Shown here: positions 6,856-11,312 of the stretch, piece after piece
Layout: every line of letters begins with the position of its first letter
How positions within the stretch are numbered: the first letter of the stretch is position 1
NCBI GenBank assembly: GCA_004553575.1
Contig: SFLA01000036.1
Span: 1-11,312, forward strand
DNA length: 11,312 bases
Direction of reading: 5' to 3'
From: Clostridiales bacterium
GTDB lineage: Bacteria; Bacillota; Clostridia; Oscillospirales; CAG-382
Notes under the pieces: model-generated
Database searches by the model: none
The model's input: only the letters and a program-made list of their open reading frames with translations
Told to the model about the DNA's origin: nothing
Translations under genes and position numbers: made by a program

Positions 6856-7719
6856 ATGAAAGGCAATTTTTCGATCGGAGTAATGACCGATTCCTTCAAA
6901 AAGCCGTTTTTCGAAGCTCTCGGAAAGGCAGAGGAGGTCGGAGCGCAGGGCATACAGCTTTATGCCGTTGACGGCGAGAATGTTTACACCGCGTTCGACG
7001 ACGAAAGAGTAAAGGCGGTTACCGAGGCGCTTAAGGAGCACGGGCTGGTGGTCAGCGCCGTCTGCGGAGATTTCGGCGGACACGGATTTTACAGCGAAAA
7101 GGAAAACGAGTGGAAAATCCCCGCGTCAAAGCAGGTGGCTCTGCTTGCGAAGAAACTCGGCAGCAGCGTCGTCACGACGCATATCGGCTGCGTGCCGGAG
7201 GACAAGACCTCGCCCGAGTACATACTTATGCGTGACGCCTGCCGCGACATGGGCGACTATGCCGCGTCGATAGGCGTGACCTTCGCGATCGAGACCGGAC
7301 CCGAAAAGGCAGAAACACTCGCGGACTTCATACGCGATGTCGGAAGCAAGGGAATCGGAGTCAATCTCGATCCGGCAAACCTTGTAATGGTGACCGGCGA
7401 CGACCCGGTTAAGGCGGTGTACACCCTGCGCGATTTTATCGTCCACACCCACGCAAAGGACGGTATAATGATAAAACAGACCGACCCGAAGATTATATAT
7501 GATTTCTTTGCGGAGGGCGGTATAGAGGACCTTAGAATGTCGGATTATTTCCTTGAGCTTCCGCTCGGCGAGGGTAAGGTCGATTTCGACGCGTATCTTG
7601 CCGCGCTCGAGGATATAGGATATCACGGATTCCTTACCATAGAGCGCGAGTGCGGCGCGGATCCGTATGCCGATATTAAAAAAGCGGCTGACTTTTTAAG
7701 AAGCAAAATTAATAAATAA
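6856..7719 (+). CDS. Sugar phosphate isomerase/epimerase-like TIM-barrel enzyme
   Basis: A 287-residue cytosolic enzyme of the xylose-isomerase-like TIM-barrel (AP_endonuc_2, PF01261) superfamily. Likely metal and catalytic positions are visible in barrel order: H109 (TTHIG), E146 (AIETG), D172 (VNLDPAN), H197/H199 (VHTHAKD), the GEGKVDF loop (238-244) and E263 (LTIERE). The metal site therefore looks complete and the protein is probably active. Members act as sugar or cyclitol epimerases, dehydratases or keto-glycoside lyases, so the reaction is not fixed. The start at 6856 is the first possible one, since an in-frame stop lies at 6850-6852; the AAAGGA site (6838-6843) is 12 bases away, rather far. 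It sits between a solute-binding protein and a Gfo/Idh/MocA-like gene (11-base gap), an arrangement typical of sugar or inositol catabolism. Confidence 0.88.
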   Translation: MKGNFSIGVMTDSFKKPFFEALGKAEEVGAQGIQLYAVDGENVYTAFDDERVKAVTEALKEHGLVVSAVCGDFGGHGFYSEKENEWKIPASKQVALLAKKLGSSVVTTHIGCVPEDKTSPEYILMRDACRDMGDYAASIGVTFAIETGPEKAETLADFIRDVGSKGIGVNLDPANLVMVTGDDPVKAVYTLRDFIVHTHAKDGIMIKQTDPKIIYDFFAEGGIEDLRMSDYFLELPLGEGKVDFDAYLAALEDIGYHGFLTIERECGADPYADIKKAADFLRSKINK

Positions 7720-7730
7720 GAGGTGCTGTT

Positions 7731-8570
7731 ATGGCAACTAAAATCGGTTTCATTGATTATTATCTCGACGAGTGGCATGCAAACAACTACCCGCAGTTCC
7801 TGCGCGAGGCAGCCGGCGACGAATTCGAGGTCGCTTATGCTTACGCAGAGATCGACAAGCCCGACGGAATGACCACGGATCAGTGGTGCGAAAAGTACGG
7901 CGTTCAGCGTCTTATGAGTATCGACGAGGTAGTCGAAAAGAGCGACTGTCTTATCGTGCTTTCGCCGGATAACCCCGAGCGCCATTTCGATCTGTGCCAG
8001 AAGCCGCTCCGCAGCGGTAAGCGTGTATATGTGGACAAGACCTTTTCTCTTGAGAAGAAGGTGGCGGAAGAACTTGTAAAAATCGCCGAGGAGAGCGGAA
8101 CGCCCTTCTTCTCTACCAGTGCGCTCAGATTTGCGGACGAGCTTAAGACGGTTGACAGGGACGGCATATGCTTTATCAATTCCCGCGGACCCGGCAACTT
8201 CGATACCTACGCGATACATCAGCTCGAGCCTATCGTAATCCTTATGGGCAGTAAGGTAAAGCGCGTTATGTCTGTGGGCAGCGGCAAGTACGAATCGCTC
8301 GTCATCGATTTCGAGGGCGGCCGCAGCGCGGTCATGTCGCACTACGGCTGGACCGGCGTCGACTTCAGCATGCTGGTCAACTATGCCGACGGCAAAACGG
8401 CTGCCATACCTTCCATGAGCAACTCCTTCCCCAACTTCATGAAGGATCTTTGCGATTTCTTCAGAACCGGCGACATAAAGGCTGCGCATGACGAGACGAT
8501 TTCCATTATGGGAATTATCGAGGCAGGCAACAAGGCAATTAAACAGCCCGGCGTGTGGGTTAACGTCTGA
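7731..8570 (+). CDS. Short, divergent Gfo/Idh/MocA-type oxidoreductase
   Basis: 279 residues, shorter than the 330-390 usual for the family. The Rossmann-like N-terminal half includes LIVLSPDNPERHFDLC (74-89) and GKRVYVDKTFS (96-106), which matches the family's strand-EKP block with K103 as the probable catalytic lysine. IHQLEP (162-167) may supply the catalytic histidine (H163). The C-terminal half has the expected beta-sheet pattern (LVIDFEGGRSAVMSHYGW, 190-207). The first strand is followed by DYYLDEWHANN instead of the glycine-rich GxGxxG nucleotide loop, which is odd. The ATG at 7731 has an AGAGGTG site (7719-7725). It is last in the operon, 11 bases after the TIM-barrel gene, and probably acts on the same substrate. 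Redox activity is uncertain because the cofactor loop is altered. Confidence 0.75.
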   Translation: MATKIGFIDYYLDEWHANNYPQFLREAAGDEFEVAYAYAEIDKPDGMTTDQWCEKYGVQRLMSIDEVVEKSDCLIVLSPDNPERHFDLCQKPLRSGKRVYVDKTFSLEKKVAEELVKIAEESGTPFFSTSALRFADELKTVDRDGICFINSRGPGNFDTYAIHQLEPIVILMGSKVKRVMSVGSGKYESLVIDFEGGRSAVMSHYGWTGVDFSMLVNYADGKTAAIPSMSNSFPNFMKDLCDFFRTGDIKAAHDETISIMGIIEAGNKAIKQPGVWVNV

Positions 8571-8598
8571 TTACGCAGATTAACCGAATACACGGCTA

Positions 8599-8614
8599 CA
8601 ACCCGTACGGGTTG
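8599..8614. repeat. 16-bp perfect palindrome
   Basis: CAACCCGTACGGGTTG is its own reverse complement. It lies between the oxidoreductase stop and the operon terminator. It could be an operator-like dyad or a short RNA hairpin near the 3' end of the transcript; no promoter is adjacent. Confidence 0.6.
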
Positions 8615-8637
8615 GATATGAATCCGCGTAAATATGC

Positions 8638-8685
8638 AATTTGCCCCGTCCTCTTTTACAGAGAACGGGGCAATTTTCGTTTTTT
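8638..8685 (+). terminator. Terminator of the four-gene operon, possibly bidirectional
   Basis: AATTGCCCCGT (8638-8648) pairs with ACGGGGCAATT (8665-8675), with an inner CTCT/AGAG extension, followed by T runs at 8674-8677 and 8680-8685. It sits between convergent genes; read on the minus strand it follows the membrane gene ending at 8698, but the T-run there is weak. Confidence 0.9.
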
Positions 8686-8697
8686 GGGAAGTGATTA

Positions 8698-9288
8698 TCA
8701 ACCGTTGCTTTGCGGATCGTCCGCCGCTTCCGCGGTACCGAAAAAGCTTTCGTCGGGGAGCTCGGAGAGCGCCTTTGCGCTTTTTACTCCGGACGCCAGA
8801 TAGTACATAACCCAGGCATGGAAGGCTATATCGATAATAACGGAAGCTTCGAATCCGCCTGACAGGGAAATATACAGCATGAACGCGCAGTCGATTGCAA
8901 ACAGTACCAGAGCTACGGTCAGCCAAACGCGGTTTTTCTTCGACAGAATTCCGCACAGTACGAATAACCCGATAATAACTGCTGCGGCGATCATGGTTCC
9001 GATCAAAAAGCCGGATCCGAGAAATGCCCCTTCGCCCCAATCGGTGTAATACTACGCGGGCAACGATCCGGTTAGGTACATTCCGAGCTGCGCGATGGTA
9101 TAGGGTACGGTAAACGAGAACAGAAAGTAGCTGAAGGAGCCGGCTGCCATCAATATTATGTTAACCGCCGTGAATGCGGCTGCGGCAAAAAGATTTATTC
9201 GCGCCGATGAAAACTTCGCGGTATGCTTGGCTCTGGCTGCGTTTAATGCCTCGAGGGTGGACTCGGTCGGGATAATCGGTTTCTGCAT
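8698..9288 (-). pseudogene. Multi-pass membrane protein gene interrupted by one in-frame amber codon
   Basis: One reading frame runs from ATG (9288-9286) to TGA (8700-8698) with a single TAG at 9054-9052, codon 79. The 78 residues before it and 117 codons after it are in the same frame with no other stop, and both parts are hydrophobic. Two helices lie before the stop (about residues 32-72). Three or four follow, including GTMIAAAVIIGLFVLCGIL and VALVLFAIDCAFMLYISL. The junction reads LPA-TAG-YYTDWGEG, suggesting a lost sense codon such as GAG. AAGGAG precedes the ATG (on the plus strand 9295-9301). The product would be about 196 residues, a family I do not recognise, with an acidic C-terminal tail. 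It could be a recent nonsense mutation, a sequencing error or amber read-through. A separate start at TTG 9006 is possible but has no ribosome site I can see. Confidence 0.75.
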
Positions 9289-9301
9289 GTAAATACTCCT
9301 T

Positions 9302-9437
9302 ATATCAATTATGGCTTTTGCCGGTATCGCAACCGGCCGCGACCGCGTGTATACGATACCGCGAATCCGGGAGGACCTGCGTCCGTGTTAAACGGTGTAA
9401 CGCCGCAGTTGCGGAGCTGTATGTGTGGAACACGGCG
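9302..9437. other. Intergenic spacer between two minus-strand genes
   Basis: 136 bases with no gene I can support. It holds a nested stem, CCGTGTT (9383-9389) with AACACGG (9429-9435), around CCGCA/TGCGG (9402-9413). This could act as a weak terminator for the lipoprotein gene read leftwards, but no T-run follows it on that strand. No convincing minus-strand promoter was found for the gene starting at 9288. Confidence 0.4.
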
Positions 9438-10745
9438 TCAGTCGGAAATGGTAACAACCGGTATCTTTGCCCAGTCGTTCCTTCCGATAACTCCGCCGCC
9501 GTCACGCAGAATAAGGTTGCGCCAGGTTCCGTTCTTCACGTCGGTTTCGTTGGTGGAATTTATCGAAAAGGTGAAGCCGATGCTTTCAAGCTCGGATACA
9601 TCGGCTCCGTATTCGTCCCACGGGATGGCGACTTCATAAACGGTAGTCTGTGCGGCGTCGTCGCGGACGCATTTCGCCTTGCCGAGGAAGATGCCGTTTA
9701 CCGGACTGTTTTCGTAATAGCAGGTCTCGCCGTTGTCGTTAACGGCAAATCCGTAGGAGCGCACAACGCCTTCGTTGTTGGCTGTCGGATCGACAACATG
9801 GTCGTAATGGGTTAGTATGTAATCGGATTTGGGACTTTCGATCGATACCTTTACCTGTATACATTCGTATTGCCACATTGAGCCTGCGTTTTCGGCAGTA
9901 ATGGGGCAATAGTGGTACGGAGAGCTTACAACGACCGCAAAGTAGAGATAATCGGAATCGTAGGTAACGTAGTATTCTGCGTTGGTGTAGAAATCTCCGC
10001 TCTCGAAATTCGAATAGGTCCACAGCTCATTGTCGGCATCTATGGTGTCGATAAGGTGCGATTTCCATTCTCCGTCCACAACTCCGTCGACGGTTATCGG
10101 CGAGGAGACTGAGGTGATCGAATAACCGACATCACAAATCTGCACGCCGGCAACGTAAAGGGCGGTTTCGCCGTCAAAGGACGAAAACTTTTTTATCATG
10201 GTGTCCTGAGCCCTGTGAGCGAGAATTACGAATCCGTCGTCCGGAATCTCCGGCGCGACAGCATCGGTGTATTCACCGACGGCATAATACGCCGTCTTCA
10301 CGACTCCGGCAGCATCCGGGTCGTATTCGGCGACCATTACCGCGTAATCGGAAAGCTCACCTTCGCTTATTTCGGCGTGGTGCGACGTATAGTCGTAGGT
10401 GAACAGCGCTATATCACCGAATCCCGCCGGTTTGTTGACTGACGTAAGACGGAGTGAGGTGGAATCGGTCGCGCGGAGCGAGGTTGAGACAACAGCCCAC
10501 GATACGAAATTAGATATGTACGGAGGTAAAATGAGTGTCTCGTCCGATGTTTCGGAAGTGTCCGAGTTGACCGAATCGTCCGGCTCGTAAGATATGTCTT
10601 CGCCTCCGTCGGATATGTCGTCTTTCGAAACCGTATTATCCGATACGCCCGTGTCCGGGTCGCTTGTCGTGCCGGTGTTTCCGGTACATCCGAACAATAC
10701 GAGGCAGAGCGTCAGTGAAAGAAACACCGAAATCAGTTTTTTCAT
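9438..10745 (-). CDS. Secreted lipoprotein with C-terminal CBM9/DOMON-like domain
   Basis: 435 residues from the chosen start. The signal peptide (MKK, hydrophobic 4-19) ends in LFGC, with C20 the lipidated cysteine. An acidic, Ser/Thr-rich linker (21-70) would span the cell wall. The middle part (75-210) is unassigned. Residues about 216-433 resemble a family-9 carbohydrate-binding (CBM9-like/DOMON) beta-sandwich: ITVDGVVDGEWK (217-228), AEYYVTYDSDYLYFAVVV (256-273), YECIQVKVSIE (293-303), VYEVAIPWDEYG (369-380) and a final WRNLILRDGGG (408-418). It probably binds glycans or a related ligand at the cell surface. I chose ATG 10745 because GAGAGGTG (10758-10751) lies 5-6 bases before it; the upstream ATG at 10760 overlaps that site. 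It is monocistronic, transcribed away from the tRNA gene. Confidence 0.82.
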   Translation of the reverse strand: MKKLISVFLSLTLCLVLFGCTGNTGTTSDPDTGVSDNTVSKDDISDGGEDISYEPDDSVNSDTSETSDETLILPPYISNFVSWAVVSTSLRATDSTSLRLTSVNKPAGFGDIALFTYDYTSHHAEISEGELSDYAVMVAEYDPDAAGVVKTAYYAVGEYTDAVAPEIPDDGFVILAHRAQDTMIKKFSSFDGETALYVAGVQICDVGYSITSVSSPITVDGVVDGEWKSHLIDTIDADNELWTYSNFESGDFYTNAEYYVTYDSDYLYFAVVVSSPYHYCPITAENAGSMWQYECIQVKVSIESPKSDYILTHYDHVVDPTANNEGVVRSYGFAVNDNGETCYYENSPVNGIFLGKAKCVRDDAAQTTVYEVAIPWDEYGADVSELESIGFTFSINSTNETDVKNGTWRNLILRDGGGVIGRNDWAKIPVVTISD

Positions 10746-10790
10746 AAATACACCTCTCATTGCATAAATTCAGTGTAAATCGGTAATTTT

Positions 10791-10819
10791 ATGTTATCAT
10801 ATTCGTAGGAAGATGTCAA
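10791..10819 (-). promoter_or_regulatory. Promoter of the CBM9-like lipoprotein gene
   Basis: On the minus strand, TTGACA (10819-10814), a 17-base spacer and TAACAT (10796-10791). The -35 is perfect, the -10 matches four of six. A 5' leader of about 40 bases precedes the start codon. Confidence 0.7.
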
Positions 10820-10898
10820 GAATACCCGTGAACACTCGGTGCGCAGCGGAAGCAGTGCGGCGGAATAAAAGCAGTGAGAAAAATTTTTGCCATACCGG

Positions 10899-10927
10899 TT
10901 GAAAAACCGAAAACAATATGTTATAAT
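10899..10927 (+). promoter_or_regulatory. Promoter of tRNA-Val
   Basis: TTGAAA (10899-10904), a 17-base spacer and a perfect TATAAT (10922-10927), 13 bases ahead of the mature tRNA 5' end, giving a very short leader. Confidence 0.9.
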
Positions 10928-10940
10928 AGCCGCAGCGCAC

Positions 10941-11017
10941 GGAGGCGTAGCTCAGTTGGTCAGAGCGTTCGGTTCACATCCGAGAGGTCAAGGGTTCGAG
11001 CCCCCTCGTCTCCACCA
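10941..11017 (+). tRNA. tRNA-Val with CAC anticodon, CCA encoded
   Basis: A complete cloverleaf. The acceptor GGAGGCG (10941-10947) pairs with CGTCTCC (11007-11013) including one G-U. The D arm is GCTC/GAGC. The anticodon stem TTCGG/CCGAG encloses the loop TTCACAT with U33, anticodon CAC and A37, reading GUG valine codons. The T arm has loop TTCGAGC, with an apparent A-C mismatch at 50-64. Discriminator A and CCA are encoded (11015-11017). It stands alone, with its own promoter and terminator. Confidence 0.96.
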
Positions 11018-11027
11018 GAAAAGAACC

Positions 11028-11059
11028 CACATTTGTCTACCGACAAAGGTGACTTTTTT
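11028..11059 (+). terminator. Terminator of tRNA-Val
   Basis: TTTGTC (11032-11037) pairs with GACAAA (11042-11047) around TACC, extended by CAC/GTG (11028-11030 with 11049-11051) past one A-G mismatch. Two bases later comes a run of six T (11054-11059), whose last bases are shared with the terminal repeat of the adjoining hairpin element. Confidence 0.8.
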
Positions 11060-11211
11060 CAATGATATCCGTTCCTTGTGGAACGGGTGATATATCTTCG
11101 ATATGATATCGCACTGTCGTGCGATGATATATGCCTGCGGCATATGAGGAACGGATATTATATCATACGGCTTGCCGTATATCATATCGCGTCAGCGATA
11201 TATCATTGAAA
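11057..11211. repeat. Multi-hairpin palindromic element with 12-bp terminal inverted repeats
   Basis: TTTCAATGATAT (11057-11068) and ATATCATTGAAA (11200-11211) are perfect inverted ends. Between them are six hairpins with unrelated stems: 11069-11075/11080-11086, 11092-11096/11100-11104, 11108-11114/11119-11125, 11129-11135/11139-11145, 11165-11170/11175-11180 and 11184-11190/11195-11201. They are separated by a conserved linker, TGATAT in the left half (11063, 11088, 11104, 11125) and its complement ATATCA in the right half (11160, 11179, 11200). The left-end segment 11065-11075 can instead pair with 11148-11158 over 11 bp. It contrasts in composition with the host genes. It resembles repeat elements of gut Clostridia, but family identity needs a search. 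Confidence 0.85.
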
Positions 11212-11234
11212 TACACAACAAATTGTAATATAAT
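11206..11234 (+). promoter_or_regulatory. Promoter whose -35 box lies in the hairpin element's right end
   Basis: TTGAAA (11206-11211) is formed by the last bases of the right terminal repeat; after exactly 17 bases comes TATAAT (11229-11234). It would transcribe the ORF starting at 11257, coupling the element end to the gene. Confidence 0.85.
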
Positions 11235-11256
11235 AATGGCGAAAGAGGGTGCATTT

Positions 11257-11312
11257 ATGTCAGAAAACAAATTACTTGACTTATCCTTGGAATTTGCTGT
11301 TGCTATCGTAAA
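11257..11312 (+). CDS. Partial gene, probable S23/IVP-type four-helix-bundle protein
   Basis: The ATG at 11257 has an AGAGGG site (11244-11249) 7 bases upstream and a consensus promoter 23 bases before that site ends. Only 18 codons are present before the window edge: MSENKLLDLSLEFAVAIV. This beginning resembles, from memory, the start of four-helix-bundle proteins of the TIGR02436 / 23S-rRNA intervening-sequence (S23, IVP) family, which are related to the Avd accessory proteins of diversity-generating retroelements. The codons are AT-rich (AAA TTA CTT TTA TTG TTT), unlike the genes to the left, suggesting foreign origin together with the hairpin element. The protein's role in chromosomal copies is not established, and the family call rests on few residues. 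Confidence 0.6.
   Translation, partial: MSENKLLDLSLEFAVAIV

Noticed and set aside
8698..9006. An independent membrane-protein gene starting with TTG at 9006
   Set aside because: The TTG is in the same frame as the upstream half with 15 open codons between it and the amber codon, and no ribosome site precedes it; one interrupted gene is simpler.
9318..9815. Plus-strand ORF of 165 codons opposite the CBM9-like lipoprotein
   Set aside because: It mirrors the third-position bias of the real minus-strand gene, and no ribosome site or recognisable domain was seen.
10746..10760. Upstream ATG at 10760 for the CBM9-like lipoprotein
   Set aside because: That ATG lies next to the GAGAGGTG ribosome site that serves the ATG at 10745; the latter gives the standard MKK lipoprotein signal.
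10941..11017. tRNA pseudogene because of the A-C mismatch in the T stem
   Set aside because: All other stems, the anticodon loop, CCA end, promoter and terminator are intact; one mismatch at 50-64 is tolerable.
10988..11185. Minus-strand ORF across tRNA-Val and the hairpin element
   Set aside because: It is a chance reading of the tRNA and palindromic repeats, with no ribosome site or protein-like character.
11057..11211. CRISPR array interpretation of the TGATAT repeats
   Set aside because: The constant unit is only 6 bases, the intervening segments are self-complementary hairpins of uneven length, and the repeat inverts halfway; none of this fits CRISPR.

Overview
The window looks like chromosomal DNA of a spore-forming Firmicute of class Clostridia, probably an uncultured Oscillospirales/Ruminococcaceae-type gut bacterium. 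The reasons are a SigK-type sporulation sigma factor, an ECF folate transporter subunit under a tetrahydrofolate riboswitch (the aptamer resembles the one I recall from Eubacterium siraeum), strong AGGAGG-like ribosome sites, TTGACA/TATAAT promoters, and several secreted lipoproteins with Ser/Thr/Asp-rich linkers. Base composition is moderately GC-rich except at the far right end. The taxonomic call is inference.

Left part (1-2400): remnants of an inverted repeat and a terminator from an upstream gene, then a promoter, a THF riboswitch with a readable OFF-type expression platform, and a two-gene folate operon. folT (folate-specific S component) overlaps folC (folylpolyglutamate/dihydrofolate synthase) by 4 bases, and a 13-bp terminator stem follows. 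One gene imports folate, the other traps it by glutamylation, and the riboswitch senses the end product.

Middle (2450-4720): a monocistronic lipoprotein with an Ig-like domain and an unrecognised C-terminal body, with its own promoter and terminator, then an uninterrupted sigK with a hydrophobic pro-sequence.

An operon at 4733-8685 has a consensus promoter, four tightly spaced genes and a terminator: a small COG2426-type membrane protein, a solute-binding lipoprotein without permeases nearby, a xylose-isomerase-like TIM-barrel enzyme, and a short, divergent Gfo/Idh/MocA-type oxidoreductase. The enzyme pair suggests processing of a sugar, cyclitol or glycoside; the substrate cannot be read from sequence.

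Minus strand (8698-10819): a five- or six-helix membrane protein split by one in-frame amber codon, and a CBM9/DOMON-like lipoprotein with its own promoter.

Right end (10899-11312): a promoter, a tRNA-Val(CAC) gene and its terminator. Abutting the T-run is an AT-rich element of about 155 bp: 12-bp perfect terminal inverted repeats enclosing six different hairpins separated by TGATAT/ATATCA linkers. Its right end supplies the -35 box of a consensus promoter for a gene cut off by the window edge, whose first 18 residues resemble S23/IVP-type four-helix-bundle proteins. This hairpin array plus ORF is the best candidate for an undescribed mobile or regulatory system here.
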